A stretch of DNA of 64,000 bases from Saccopteryx bilineata (GCF_036850765.1 NC_089490.1:107564574-107628573); one strand, 5' to 3'. Shown: positions 40,532-57,399, counted from the first letter of the stretch. Numbers and translations are program-made. Notes: generated from the sequence alone by a model not told the origin.

Positions 40532-40680
40532 GCCGTGGCCAGATAGTTCAGCTCAGTTGGTTTAGCGTTGTGCTGGAGCGCGGAGCTTGCCATTCTGATT
40601 CCCTGATCAGGTCACATACAGGAGCAGCTCCATGTTCCTGCTTCTCTCCTGGCCTCTCAGAGAAAAGAAAAGATAGGAGA
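40532..40680 (+). mobile_element. Short tRNA-type SINE, another subtype
   Basis: Head gccgtggccagatagttcag with tcagttggtttagcgttgtg (A-box region) and gattccctgatcaggtcaca (B-box region), then ttctctcctggcctctcag and an agaaaagaaaag tail. It follows directly after the previous SINE. Confidence 0.65.
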
Positions 40681-41074
40681 AAAACTCTTTGAACTTGTTC
40701 CTCTGACCAAACTAAGGGGCATAGAATAAATGTCACAGAATTATGAAGCCCTAAAATGTAAGTTGTTAACCCAGAGAGATGGAAGAAAGAGCAGAAGAAA
40801 CTCAAGGTCAAGGCAAGAGAGGAAAAGGAAATAGAAATGAAGGTGCATGGTGTGTATTAGAATGCACTTAGTAACTGTATGGATGACAATCATTGAACCC
40901 ATTATATCTACCCACCCATCTATCAGTTTATCTATGCACTCATCCATACCATTTATTGAGCATCAGCTATAGACAAGACAGTGGAGCTGGAACCAGAAAA
41001 TACAAAGATGAGGACAGGGAGGGAGTTCACAGTCTAGTAGGAGAGACCAACAAATAAAATGGCAATACAATATA

Positions 41075-41449
41075 CAGGGGGTCTTTGAGCTATGGCACAG
41101 TTCCGTTCCTACAACAGTGACTTAACCTGAATTTTGGTGTAAGTCAAAACACACCCTAGCCTAAGTCACTTACCTATTGTAACACAGTTGTAAAATCATA
41201 ATCTAGAACATAAAAATACAACTAAGCCACAGAAAAAGGAAAAGGTCATAAATATATTGTACTGTACACTGTTCTACATATTGTTCCACCATGCATAGCC
41301 CAACTAGTTTGCCCACGTAATACTTATGTACAACACTAATGGCATAAGCCAAAACACTCATGTCTCAATTTTTTAAAGTTTTTATGGGAGTGAGCACCAT
41401 AAGCTTGAAATGTTGTATGTCGAGACTGTCATAACCTGAGGATCCCCTG
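41075..41449 (+). mobile_element. Mariner-like MITE, copy 2 (both ends kept)
   Basis: Inverted ends CAGGGGGTCTTTGAGCTATG and, reverse-complemented from the right, CAGGGGATCCTCAGGTTATG. TA on both sides (41073-41074 and 41450-41451). No transposase frame. The element at 4627 is a relative lacking the right end. Confidence 0.8.
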
Positions 41450-44411
41450 TAGTATGATAAATGCTATAATAGATTGACAGCCAGAATCTAAGGGAAGAGA
41501 GAAAAAGAGTCACTTAAGATTACAGCAAAAGGGTCACTTGAAAGACACCAGTGTTTTTCACAGGTATGGAAGTTATGAACAAGTATTTCGTGGAAAGATC
41601 TTGATACTCTGATGTGGCTCTGTAGTAGTGGATTGGTATACAGGGGTGCTGTAAAGATGCCATATGTTAAGGAGTTTAGGTTTCATCTTGAAGTTGATAC
41701 AGAGAGAATACCAAGCAAAAAAAAGTTTTACTTTTTTGGAAATTTTTTAATTTATGATTTTAACTTGTGTTTACATAGATTCAGTTGTCCCACCGAATAT
41801 ATCTCCCTCCACCCCCTTATTTCCCTCACCCCCCATGCCCCTTCACTGGAAATGTTTTTAAAAAATTTTTTAATCGATATATTTTCATATATGTCTGTAA
41901 TACCAATATGACTTATCTCTGATTTAAAGCTTGATATAAGGAGCTTCTTCAAAAAAAGCAGTAAAAGGTTTTTTGCATTACCTTTGGGTAACAACCAGAA
42001 GGTACATAGTTAGATCTCAGTTACCTAGAATCAACTTCAGTTAACTACATATAACTTGACAATTAAGGAATTCTGTTTCTCATTACGGATAAAGAGTATA
42101 TTTCTTTTCAAGTTTTTATAGTGCCCTTTGGTTGGCCATGCAGAAGTAAGAAGCATGTTGTCCTGCTACCATTTACCTGAATGCTGTAATGCCTGGACAG
42201 TTCAGAATAACTCCCAGTGGGAAAATCTAAACAGGTTCATCAGTGTAGCCTTTCCCATTCATCCTCAGCTGCAGTGCAGGCTGATTTCCCGCTTGTGCTT
42301 CTGACTTGCTAACAAGTTGAAATATACAGTACTGAACCCTGTATGTCATGAAAGGGCTATCACTTCTATTGGGTTTACCAAACCATTTTGTTTCATGATG
42401 TGAATCCCAGCTGAAACAATACACCTTTTGTGTAGAACCTTCAGCAGAATTAACGGAAGACTAATCACTTCATCGCTAATGCCACTCTTTAGTGTGTTTG
42501 TTTGAAGATTGAAATAAAAAAGGCTGCATCTATCTCCACTTAGTGAATTGTTTTGTTTTGTTTTTTAAATGAGAGACTTGAAGAAAATAAAAAATATTTT
42601 TATTTTTTAACTTCTCTTCCTACCCACTCCAACAGCCTTTAGTTTGGCCATGAGTATCTGAAACGTCCAGTCAGTTACCACACACAGTTAAGCAGGATCA
42701 GTGTGTACAGAAAGCCAATTCAGTGTCTGTAGAGTTCTTTTGTAGTTTTCTGTGTGAAGGTTTTTTTCCTCGTTTTGTTTTGAGTGTCATTTGCAATTCA
42801 TTGTCTGTGTTTTCTGAGGTTGGTGTATTCAGCTGCTCTGACCCTGGGTCCTGCACATTTAGCTCCTTGGATACAATCCTCTGACGTTACTGCTGACGCT
42901 GGGAACACAAAAGCTGCTGAATGTCTTAAGTAATAATAATTTTAAAAAGCCTTTGTTACTGTTTATTATTATAAAACACCTGACTTGGAAGAAAAGCAGA
43001 GAGATAAAAGTACATTTAAAGTTGGCACATAGCATGGCCACATTTCTCTTTGCACACTGAAATAGCTGCAGAAGTCTTGAGTGAGATCTGTATGAAAAAT
43101 CACAAAAGAAAAAAGCTGAAGGAGGGAGAAAAACCCACAGTAGAGACCCAGGTCTGTAAAGCAGACCAGCACTTTGCGTTGGCCTTCTCTGAGTCATTTT
43201 AATTCTATACAGTCTTGACAGCTGATAACTCAGTCACACTATCCCATTTTAAATATGTGTTGAAGACTATATGTTGTTCATCCATTAGTTCATGTGGAAG
43301 GTGGAGGCCAGTAGCCCCAGAATTAATTCACTGAATATTCTAGCCAACCTGGAAAATTTGCTGTTCTACCTTTCAGTGCAAACTCCTCCCATTCAGAGTA
43401 AAGAAATGAGTGAGAGTCATTTTTCTGTCACTACAAAGGAGACCAAGATTAGCACAAACCATAAGGAAGGAAAGCCTTACCTTATCCATGAGAGAGAGCT
43501 GACTTTAATTCACCATGAAACACCAGCAGAGGGTGTTTCTTAAATCTAAGGTTCTGAATTATTAATAAAGTTCATGTTTCCACACGGCATTTTACTGTGC
43601 TATTGAGCAACAGCTCCTTTCCGTGGTTACAGCTCTTGGTTGTGACATGGCTCAGAGCAAGAATCAGGGAGACGTGTGTGGAAATGGCAGAGTCTCCAGG
43701 TCACTCAGTGCTACAAGTAAAGACTGTGTGTTGGAGCTGCACTGTACATACACTGTCCCTGGAACCGGACACCAAGTTCACACGAGTCACGCTTTCATAT
43801 CTGCCCGTTTTATTAGTTGGCAGTCCTCTAGTGGAGTAATTTCTCCTGTTTAAAAGAATCTTTCAGCCATTATCAGCTCTGTTAATGAATATGCATCACA
43901 TACCTCCCCTAGTCTTGGCTTCTTCTCGCCACCCTTTCCCCTTCAACTCCAAATTGCTGGGACTTTTTTCCTTTTTAACTCAGGAGCCAATGCAGCTTCT
44001 GTCTTTTTGTGTGTTTTCAATAGATTCTATTCCTAAGCAGATAGTTCTCTCTCTTGTATTTCTCCCTAACAGTAGGATAGGATGTACTGGAAATATTAAA
44101 AACAAAACACAAAGATCCTCATAAAATTTTGTTTTATTCTACATCTTCTCCCCCACTTTCTGTTTGGATTTTTTAAAAGAATTTTTTTTATTCATTTAGT
44201 GCTACAAAATGAAAAGATGTCATGGCCAAATTGTCCCTGGCAGATCTTCTTTTAGAATTCTGCTGTTGGTTCAAAAAAAAATTAAAAGCATTGTTAACTA
44301 TTTTAGATGTAAGCTTACATGATATTTCTTGCAACTAGTATGTTAAATAATGAGTATTTATGGAATTAAAGTTTAGTATATAGGTTAGGCTTGGAGGTGG
44401 TGATATATATA

Positions 44412-44779
44412 TATTATGACAGAAACAGAAAGAGAGACAGATAGAGGGATAGACAGGGACAGACAGACAGGAAGAAGAGAGATGAAAAGCATCAATTCTC
44501 CGTTGCGGCTCCTTAGTTGTTCATTGATTGCTTTCTCATATGTGCCTTGACTGGGGGGCTATAGCAGAGCAAGTGACTCCTTGCTCAAGCCAGCGACCTT
44601 GAGCTTAAGCCAGTGATCTTGGGCTTCAAGCCAGCGACCTTTGGGTCATGTCTATGATCCTATGCTCAAGCCGGCGACCCTGTGCTCAAGCCGGTGACCT
44701 CAGGGTTTCAAACCTGGGTCCCCTGCATCCCAGTCTGATGCTATCAGTGCTCTATCCCTGTGCCACCTCCTGTTAAGGC
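44412..44779 (-). mobile_element. Rhin-1-like SINE with expanded internal repeats
   Basis: Reverse-oriented. The body has extra tandem copies of a caagccagcgacctt-type segment (about 44585-44700), more than in 10422 or 39804. The head is diverged (ccacctcctgttaaggc). A TA-rich stretch precedes the tail and hides any duplication. Confidence 0.82.
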
Positions 44780-45089
44780 TATTTTTATTACTACTAATAT
44801 TGTTAATATTAGTCATAAGGAATGTTGCTACTCATTGAATACCCAAATGATTTACATGCATTTTCTTCTTTTATTCACAATAATAATGCTGTTAGATATA
44901 ATGCCTTCCTTTTTTGTTTCTGACAGAACTGAATCCCAGTTTTGCTGAGTAATTTATGAAAGGTTATGTCTTCTATGCAGTGCATCTATAAACTTACTAA
45001 AATTCTTTTCTTAACTAAAAGTAACTTTTTTTCTCACTTTTTTCTATTGGCTGTGGATCATGATCCAGGTGCCTTTCCTGTTAGACTTT

Positions 45090-45215
45090 AGATTATAATA
45101 AGCTCCTTGAAGACAGGGACTATGTCTGTTATTTGTTATTATATCACTTGTTTCTAGTATAGTGCCAGCTTAAGTAGGTAGAGTAAGTACTTAATATATG
45201 AATGAATCTTTGAAC
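45090..45215 (+). mobile_element. L2 3' end fragment
   Basis: ataagctccttgaagacagg + gactatgtctgttatttg + tagtatagtgccagctta + aagtacttaatatatgaatg is the L2 terminal sequence. Confidence 0.75.
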
Positions 45216-45321
45216 TCATTAAAACTGTTAAGAAATCAGGTGCAGATTTTTTAAAAGATTCTTTGAAACAAAAATTAAGTTGGAAGGCTTGTACAAACTG
45301 ATGTTAAGACTTACTCTGTAG

Positions 45322-45514
45322 CCTGACCTGTGGTGATGCAGTGGATAAAGTGTCAACCTGGATCACTGAGGTCGCCAGTTCAAAACCCCAGGCTTGCCTT
45401 GTTAAAGCACATATGAGAGTTGATGCTTACTGCTCCTCCCCCTTTCTCTCTCTCTCTCTCTCTCTCTCCTTTCTCTCTAAAAAGGAATAAATAAAAAATC
45501 TGAAAAAAAAAAGG
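45322..45514 (+). mobile_element. Short tRNA SINE with CT microsatellite
   Basis: Head cctgacctgtggtgatgcag, B-box-like ccagttcaaaacccc, then a (TC)n run at 45445-45470 and an A-rich tail. Exact 12-bp duplication cttactctgtag (45310-45321 and 45515-45526). The middle part of the Rhin-1 body is absent, so it is a short variant. Confidence 0.92.
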
Positions 45515-45529
45515 CTTACTCTGTAGTCA

Positions 45530-46860
45530 CAGTAATGAAGACAGTGTGATATTGACATGAGAGGAGACATAGCCCAATGGAACAGCATCAGAAATCCAGA
45601 AACAGACCTACTCATTTATTGGCAGTTATTTTTTTATGAATGTGTTAAGGAAATTCAGGGGAAAGGAAAATCTTTTCAACAAAATAAAATGTCTCTCTAT
45701 ATACCTATATAGAAAAAATGAATATCATCTCCTATCTCATACCATACAGAAAAATAACACAAAATGAATCATGCCCCTAAATGTAAAAGCTAAAACCATA
45801 AAACTTATAGGAGGAAATGGGTAAAAATCTTCATGACCTTGAATAGCCCAGGATCTGTTAGATGGAATACAAAAAGCACAAACTCTTATAAAGAAGAAAA
45901 AGTGAATAACTAGACTTTCTCAAAATTGAACTTTTGCTTTTTGAAAGCCACATAATGGGAGCAAGAGTGGAACAAGTATTTGCAATACATCTTTATGATA
46001 AAGGATTTGTATCCAGTATATATAAAGGACTCTTTAATAATAAAACAACTCAGTTAAAAGATGGGAAAAACAAAAAGCAGACATAATAGGAATGACCAAT
46101 AAGCTCGTGAAAATATATTCAATATTAACAGTCATCAGGTAAATGTAAATTAAAACTGAGATAGCACTACACACTCATTAGAATGACTAAAGTGAAAAAG
46201 ACTGACATACTGTATTGGTTAGGATGTGGAGACACCAAAATTTTCATACACTGCTGGTGAGAATACAAAATAGTATAATCATTTTGGAAAATTCTTAAGC
46301 AGTTTTTTAAAATTAACCCTACCCTTACTAAACCACCCAGAAATTCCATTCCTGTGTATTTACTCAAGAGAAATGAACACACAGAGATGTGTACATGAAT
46401 GTTCAGAGGAGCTCTCTTCACAGTAGCCCACAGTGGAAGCAACCCAAATCCATCAGTAGGTGAATGAATAAACAAAATGTGTACTATAGTGGAGTACTAC
46501 TCAGCAAAAAAAAGGAATGAACTATGATACACATGGTTACATGGGTGAATCTCAGAGTCATTATGCTGACTTAAAGAAACCACAGCAGAATATACATATT
46601 ATATATTTCCATTTATTTAAAATTCTGGAAAACGCAAATTAATTTATAATGATAAAAAACAGATCAGTGGTTGCCTGGGGCCAGGAACAGAAGAAGGGCT
46701 TTTTGGGGGATAGTTGGAAATGTTCTAGATCTTAATTATAGTGGTGGTTTCACAGATGTATATATTTGTCACAGTTCATCAATTTGTACACTTTAAATGG
46801 ATGAAATGTATTCAATAATGTTGATTAAATAAAGAGAAATTGAGCAAAGGAAGATAGGAA
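45530..46860 (+). mobile_element. Ancient L1 3' part (ORF2 end and 3' region)
   Basis: Degraded plus-oriented L1M-type sequence: ggatttgtatccagtatata, tggaaaattcttaagcagtt, then ccattcctgtgtatttactc, cccaaatccatcagtaggtg, aatgaactatgatacacatg and cagtggttgcctggggccag. These are the conserved 3' ORF2 and 3' untranslated blocks. Stops in all frames. Confidence 0.82.
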
Positions 46861-46909
46861 AGTAGTTAAATGTAGTAACCTTCATTTTTTTTCAGTGTAC
46901 ATTTTCTTT

Positions 46910-47190
46910 TTTGTTGTTGATTGGTTGTGTGCCCATCACCCAAAGTCATATCATTTTCCATCACCATTTTTAGTCCCTCTTTACTCCCCTCTCCCCACAC
47001 TCCCTTCACCTGGCAGCCACTTCACTTTTATCTATGTCCATGAGTCTCAGTTTTATATCCCACCTATGTCTGAAATCATATAGTTCTCAGCTTTTTCTGG
47101 TCTATTTACTTCACATAGCATAATGTTCTCAAAGTCCGTCCATGTGTCTTAAATGGCAATATGTCATCATCATCTTTATCCAGTCCTCTA
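46910..47190 (-). mobile_element. L1 3' untranslated region fragment, antisense
   Basis: Matches the 3' region of the large L1 (12235-12560): cccatcacccaaagtcatat, cacctatgtctgaaatcata, tttctggtctatttacttca, cctctatcgagggactcag. Truncated soon after. Confidence 0.8.
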
Positions 47191-48873
47191 TCGAGGGACT
47201 CAGTATACGTTTTCTAACTTCTGTGCATTCTTACTCACCTGTTTTCATTCCACCTTAAAATAAAATAAACTTCTTCACTATTTTAACCTACATGTAGATA
47301 GATACCTTACAGTACCAACTTGTGACTTTTTAAGAAAGTTGTGATCAAGAAAATATGACTTTGTAAGAAAAATTATGTCCTGGTAATAAGATATTGAAAT
47401 CATGGGTGATTATAATTATGGCAAAATGGGGCTGTAAAAGGAGAATTCAGCTTATAGGTATTGTTTTTGTTAGCATGATAAATATATAACTATATATATA
47501 ATGCTCTTTTTGAGGAAGCCAAAAATATTAATAGAGGCATTCTATTATAATTTGAACATGTACGTCACCCAGACTAGTCTCATAATTTAATTTCTGTATA
47601 GCATTTGCTCAAAAAAGCTTATTATTGGCAAAATAGCTAGTCACTCAGTCATAATTTTTATAACAATCGTGGGATATGATGGCATTTTGAAGTTTTACAA
47701 TTTAGGGTTACAGTTCATAAATCATGTTTTAACCTACAAACCATTGTTGGTGCTGCTAAAAATGGATATACATGTGTATTCCTTCAAGTTCTTTTAAAAT
47801 CTTTAGAGAAAAATTTCTGATGAGAACATTAGCAGAAAACATTTGCTAAGCCATTTTGCTGTTCATCCATTCAGAGGTCTGTTGTAATGCCCAAGAATTA
47901 TGTTCTGGGCTTGGTAGCACAGTTTACAGCAGCAGTCTCTTTCATCATTGTTCAGAGGTGCAGCCATCTATGCTCCCTGCTGCATGATAATTCTGGTCCC
48001 GGGCTTCAGAACACAAGTTTGGCAGCCTGAGGGGACAGTGCTTGAACCGTTGTCTCAAGTTGGGTAAAGTATACAATTGGAGCTGAAATCTCAGTGTAAA
48101 TTTTAAATGATTTCATGTTAAAGGACAAATTACTGCCAGTGGACTTTACCATGATCCAAGCAGCAGTGACTTTATTTCTGAAGCTATAAGTGATCTAATA
48201 CCAGGTATCCTGTCCAGTTTATTAGCTGACACTAAACATAAATTAGTTGACAATTTATAGTGTAAACTGATATTTATTTTAGCTATTGTTTTTTTAGCTG
48301 AATCTTGATAAATTTCCTAGAGATTTAAGCACAAATATGTGCTATTATAAAGAATATAGTGTAATTCTTCAATTTCACTTGCTTGACATTTATTGAGCAT
48401 TTATAGTGATCCCAGCACTGTACTAAGTGCTTGTTTCTTAGTACTGTGGATTTCAGAATTTCTTTGATCATGCCTGAATAGATTATTATCATCCCTGAAT
48501 TGAAATTACCATTGACTTAATGATGTGAGTACAGAGAAAAAAATAAAGAAAATACTGAGTTTTGGTGTTGGGTCACCTTCGAGCTTAACTGCATTAAAGG
48601 CACATAGGCATCTTGGGGTATGTGAATGTTGTAGATGTATCCCTATGGAAACACGTGCAAGAGAGAGGCTTAAAGCTACCTTCGTAGCCACTCAAGGGGG
48701 AGAAGAGGAGATAGTGAAAGAAGTTAAAGAGGCTCAGTAGTTCACACTCAAGCTCAGCAGAAGGGCAAACAAGAGTTTCCCAGTTTTAAGGTCTCTGAGT
48801 AGAACCAAGCCCAGGAAAGTGAAAGCTTTTTTTTTTTACAGGCAGGTCTGTGAACCCTCCTGACCCCTTAATG

Positions 48874-49170
48874 CAGTGGTCCCCAACCCCCAGGCCACAG
48901 ACTGGTACCAGTCTGTGGGCCATTTGGTACCGGTCTGCAGAGAAAGAATAAATAACTTACATTATTTCCATTTTATTTATATTTAAGTCTGAATGATGTT
49001 TTATTTTTAAAAAATGACCAGATTCCCTCTGTTACATCCATCTAAGACTCACTCTTGACACTTGTCTCAGTCACATGATACATTTATCCGTCCCTCCCTA
49101 AAGGCTGGTCCGTGAAAATATTTTCTGACATTAAACGGGTCCGTGGCTCAAAAAAGGTTGGGGACCACTG
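48874..49170. mobile_element. hAT-type MITE, copy 1
   Basis: Ends CAGTGGTCCCCAACCCC and, reverse-complemented, CAGTGGTCCCCAACC. Almost the same sequence as 58121-58414 (shared gaaagaataaataacttaca and ccagattccctctgttacat). No transposase frame. An 8-bp flanking duplication is not visible at this copy. Confidence 0.85.
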
Positions 49171-49430
49171 CCATATAGGGAAAAGGGAGAGGAAGTTAAC
49201 ATTCTGATTTCATGTCTAGTTGGCAGTAATAACACCCTTTCAAGGTCCAATCAGGTGGAAAGGCTGACTGCTAAGGAGGGAAGAGCCCATCCCTGATTGG
49301 ACAAGGCCTTTCCCTTTTTTATCTCTACTGTTGGGCACAGAGTAGATGTTTATTAACTGTTTAATAAATAAATAGTTAAGCAAATGAATAAATTGATTCT
49401 TCTCTACTTTCACTTTCCTCTTCTGTTTCT

Positions 49431-49770
49431 TTTTTTTTTTTTTTTTTTTTTTTACAGAGACAGAGAGAGAGTCAGAGAGAGGGATAGATAGGGACAGACA
49501 GGAACGGAGAAAGATGAGAAGCATCAATCATCAGTTTTTCATTGCGAGACCTTAGTTGTTCATTGATTGCTTTCTCATATGTGCCTCGACCGCGGGCCTT
49601 CAGCAAACCCAGTAACCCCTTGCTCGAGCCAGCAACCTTGGGTCCAAGCTGGTGAGCTCTGCTCAAACCAGATGAGCCCGCGCTCAAGCTGGCGACCTCG
49701 GGGTCTCGAACCTGGGTCCTCAGCATCCCAGTCCAATGCTCTATCCACTGCGCCACCACCTGGTCAGGCT
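49431..49770 (-). mobile_element. Rhin-1-like tRNA SINE
   Basis: Long T-run tail, gagacagagagagagtcaga part, complete body, head ccactgcgccaccacctggtc. Reverse-oriented. Flanking duplication obscured by the T-rich sequence. Confidence 0.88.
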
Positions 49771-49795
49771 CCTTTCTTTTTCATTTAGAACTTTT

Positions 49796-50152
49796 TTTAA
49801 TTTACTTTTTATTTTATTTTATTTTTTATTAAGTGAGAGGAAGGAAGGCAGAGAGACAGAGTCCCTCATGTGCCCCGACTGGGATCCACCCAGCAAGCCC
49901 CCTATAGAGCAGATGCTCTGCCCATGTGGGACTATTGCTCTGTTGCTCTGCAACTGAGCTATTTTTAGCCCTGAGACAGGCCACAGAGCCCTCCTCAGTA
50001 CCCAGGGCCTACTTACTCAAACCAATTGAGCTATGGCTGCCGGGAGTGGAGAAATAGATGGTCGCTTCCCCTGTGTGCCCTGACCGGGAATCAAACCCGA
50101 GACATCCATATGCTGGGGGGACACTCTGCCACTGATCCAACCAGCCAGGGCA
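49796..50152 (-). mobile_element. Diverged long-type tRNA SINE
   Basis: Tail ttttattttattttttatta at the left, head ctgatccaaccagccagggc at the right. Exact 14-bp duplication catttagaactttt (49782-49795 and 50153-50166). The previous SINE's head ends 12 bp before the left duplication. Confidence 0.92.
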
Positions 50153-50543
50153 CATTTAGAACTTTTATAATTGTTAATTTCTTTTTATAAAATGTATCTG
50201 TTTTCCCCACTGTATAAACTCTGCACCTATCAATTCTGGGTGTTATTCTCCAGGTACCTTCCCCAGCAACTGGGCATGTGCTGGAATATAGTAGAACCAA
50301 TGGAGACTAAAATTCCTCAAATAATATTAATTGTATAAATCCCAAAAGTTAAAGTTATTTAGATTAGTATATCTTGAGTGTGATATTTTTTCTTTATGGG
50401 CTTTTTAATGTTACTGAAAAAAATTGTTTATAAACATTATTAGCCCCTATGAAGCTATTGCTTTAAAAATGTTTGACTTGAAGATTTTCTTAATTTCAAT
50501 TAGTGAAATTAATGTGTTTATCACTGTATTCATTGCTACCTAA

Positions 50544-50813
<270 letters not shown>

Positions 50814-52282
50814 TGAATGTCAAAACTCTAATACCAAAAGTGCTTGGTACAGAATTAGATAGAAGGAAAATAAATGTGAAAATCCCTTGGTGTCAAAATG
50901 GTTATATCAATATATAATTTTATGATATATAAACAGGAGGCAGTTATGTTGTATTGACTTTTTAAAAAAATAAATATTAAATAGAGGAAATTTCTTAAAG
51001 GTATTATTAAGCAATATTTTCTTTGTTATTTTACTTTATTGGTGAGTTCAGACAATTCCTCAATGGAAAACATGTAAGGACTTGTTTATTTTCCAGCAGG
51101 AATTATGAGAAATATGGTTTTAAATATATCTAGTTATATATTCAACAGTAAACCTGGTTGGTAAGGTGGTAGTAATATTTGTATGTGAAGGCTATTTTAT
51201 TTATTGTGTATCTCAACCCCATAATGTTAGACCTTTTTGTTAGTGAAATGATAAAATCTAAAAATACATATACATCAACACTAGCATGTAGTTTTTATGC
51301 TTTTCTTTCTCAGTTTCTTGATAATTTACTTTTGCAGGTCACTACTTTATGGCTTGTTAGCCATTACCTGCTCTGAAACCTGACTTCTCTCTTCATGTAA
51401 TCTCTAGTTCTTTTTTCCTCCCTGTCATACCCCCTCTGCCTTTTTTTCACTCTTTGTAGTTGCTAGGCAGCCATGATAGTACTCCTAGACATGTGTCTCT
51501 GGCATTAATGTTGGCTGCACTTAATTTATGCCTCTTTTTTCCTTCCAAATGACAACACTCATGCTTTAAAACTGGATGTTTTCCTTTCTGATTAACTGGT
51601 AACGTTTATGTGGAAATCTGAAGACTTTGTGATATTTGTCAGAAACTCCACAACACAATTTAATGAGCTGAGCTATCTGTCCACTAGCTTTTAAGCTACC
51701 ACCTGTAAATAAAATGTCCATTTACCCTTGGAAGAAAACACTTCTTGATTTCATGTGGTTCAGATTCACACTGCACTCCAGCATGTTGCAGTTAATGGCC
51801 ATTGTTCAAAAATTGAAGATCGTGTAATATTTCCAAAGCTGTTGGCTCTTGGAGCTGAATTTATTATGGCTATACCCAATTTACTAGGAGCCATATGACT
51901 AGGACCTTATTTGAAGACACACAAACATCTTCATTTATTGTCCACTTGTAGAAATGTGTTGTTAAATTGAATAGTCACCTTTAAAAAATTACATTAGAGT
52001 ACTGAGATTTTATTTAGAAATCTACTTTTCCCTGATGGATTTTCTAAATTCACATTCCTAGATTTCTTGAAAGTTCTGCTTTTTCTGGAGAATTATAAAT
52101 AAAGGATTTTACAGCCATGCATTTATTTAATCAGTAATAGCTAGTACTTAATCCTTAGATGTTTTCCTGTTTAAGTGAACTCTTGACATGGCTCATTATA
52201 TCCTGGGGAGACTAGAGAGAGAATCCTGTTTAATATAACTACTTGGGGGGAAAAACAATAAAGTTAATAAAAATTAGAAATA

Positions 52283-52435
52283 AAAAAAGGAGGGAGGGAA
52301 GGAAGGAAGGAATGAAGGGAGGGAGGGAGGGAGGAAAGAAGGAAGAAAAAAGGGAAGGAGGGAGGGAGGAGAAAAGGAAGGAGGAAGGAGGAAGGGAGGG
52401 AACAAAGGAGAGAGGGAGGGAGGAAGGGAAAAACC
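52283..52435 (+). repeat. Purine-only GGGA/GGAA tract
   Basis: About 150 bp of nearly pure A/G on the sense strand, made of imperfect ggga, ggaa and gaaa units, with only a T at about 52313 and a C at about 52403. Open frames on both strands here are low-complexity by-products (Glu/Gly/Lys-rich on plus, Pro/Ser/Leu-rich on minus). Confidence 0.95.
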
Positions 52436-52726
52436 ACTTGGCCAAAGAAGGGGAGAAAAAGAAAGAAATGCAGCCACAGAGTCTTGGGAAGTGATATTTG
52501 GTGTTGAAGGAATGACAGCTGTTTTGGCCAGCTTTACAACTAATAAATCATTTTGTGAGATTCAGTGGTTGAATTTTCTCTGCATCTAAATGTGTTCTTC
52601 CATTCATTTTGTTTATTTTTATTAATATTTAGATTAGTCTTAGGCCTTTTCCCTCATCCACTATATAAATGTAATCTAAAAATAGAATCAAAAGAAAACT
52701 AATTTTCATGGCAGAAGTGAACTATA

Positions 52727-52795
52727 CTCACAAAAATCAGGGGATATTTCAAAATGAATATGAAGCAATAAAATATCCCCTAATTTCTGTGAGCA
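52727..52795. mobile_element. 69-bp TA-flanked MITE, mariner type
   Basis: CTCACAAAAATCAGGGGATA (52727-52746) and the reverse complement of 52774-52793 (CTCACAGAAATTAGGGGATA) are inverted repeats with two differences; TA lies at the left edge. The interior aaaatgaatatgaagcaata is shared with the longer element at 53880. Confidence 0.8.
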
Positions 52796-52969
52796 ATAAA
52801 TTTCTGCCATTAAAATAATTTGATTGCTTGTTTTTATTCTCTGTCCTGGTTGGAGAAAAATTAACTTTTTTGTTTACTTCTTTGGGACTTCCTCTGAATG
52901 CCAATATGAGAAAAGAGGAAAACCTTCCAGAGAAGGTTAGCATAAGTTATGCACCAAAATGATATGTAG

Positions 52970-53150
52970 AGGAACACTGGCTGATCAGTGGACTTGGTCT
53001 GTCTCAACTCTGCCACCAGCTTGCTGGGTGACCTTGACCATTTAATTTCTTAGGGACCTCACCTATAGCACCTGTAAGATAGAAGGGTTATGCCAGGTGG
53101 TCTCTAAGGCCCTTTCCATTTCTCATGTTCTGTGGCTCTGTGCTCTGAAA
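52970..53150 (+). mobile_element. MIR SINE fragment
   Basis: gtctcaactctgccaccagc, ttgctgggtgaccttgacca, tttaatttcttagggacctc and ggtctctaaggccctttcca follow the MIR order closely. Confidence 0.8.
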
Positions 53151-53424
53151 GAATCTCAGTGACTCTTAGGTTTCTTTCACCTTTCTTCTATGTGATAAAA
53201 TATGTATAGTTTATACTGAAAATGGTTGTAGGTATTCCAGTGTTTACATGGCCAATAGGTAGGGGGAGAAGTCCTGAGCCAGCTCTTTATGTTAGTTGAT
53301 TGTTATTTGGTTTGGCCAGTCCCAGATTATCCATTGTAGAACAGGTTTTTGTTTTGTTTAGGCAGGCAGGGGGAAGTAAAATGGTGTAGGTTATTGAATA
53401 ACACAAATCTGTGTTTTCTCATAG

Positions 53425-56680
<3,256 letters not shown>

Positions 56681-56744
56681 TGAATGTAAAACAGGTAAGA
56701 GAAGAGGTAAAGTGTGTGAAAAAATTAATAATGGGAAACCCAGT

Positions 56745-56960
56745 TGATAAAAGTGGTTAAGAACTTGGAGTCAAGTCTGACAGGCTCAGCTCACACCCAG
56801 GTTCATTTTGTTTGTCCTGGGCAAGTTCTTAACTTCTCTGAGCATCAGTTTCCTTTATCTATAATAAGGGAATGACAATATATGAATAATATGTGCAGTG
56901 ACCATTAGATTGCATTATGTCTGCCTCATAATAAATGCTTAGTAACCCTTTGAGTAGTAC
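56745..56960 (+). mobile_element. MIR SINE fragment
   Basis: gttaagaacttggagtcaag, aggctcagctcacacccagg, cctgggcaagttcttaactt and catcagtttcctttatctat are in MIR order. Confidence 0.8.
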
Positions 56961-57399
56961 GAACGTTCATGTACATCCTCGTGCCTCCTGACCATCCAGG
57001 CATGCGATAACAAAACTTTTTATTTTAAAAATGTGTAAGGCAACATTAAAAAAAGGCAAATGTATGTTCTTTTTGTTTCCATAAATTGATTATCAAACAA
57101 ACATGATTTTAAGTTAATAAAACTGGAACTGGAACTAATTTCATTTTTTGAGAAAAAACTCACTCCCGGGGATCAGCAAGCATAAAAGACACTCACTACT
57201 CAAAGAGTTAAACTGGGATTGGAAAGAAGAAATTGTAACATTTGAATTTAATGCTGAAAATGCAAATCATTTTTTAGAGCCCAAAATGGGAATGTCAAAA
57301 TATTCTGTGGTAGGTATTAAATAAAATATGGCCTGTTGATAGGTTCACAAATGGCAGTTTGGAATCTGTTTTGTTAATTTTCTCTTCTCTTAACACTAG

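Noticed and set aside
43292..43543. 83-codon plus-strand open frame in repeat-free intron
   Set aside because: No recognisable domain, no convincing splice or initiation context, and length is within chance expectation for this region.
49431..50152. CRISPR-like or satellite array from regularly repeated segments in SINE bodies
   Set aside because: The repeats are the internal gctcaagccagcgacc-type segments of Rhin-1-like SINEs; no uniform spacers, and the genome is mammalian.
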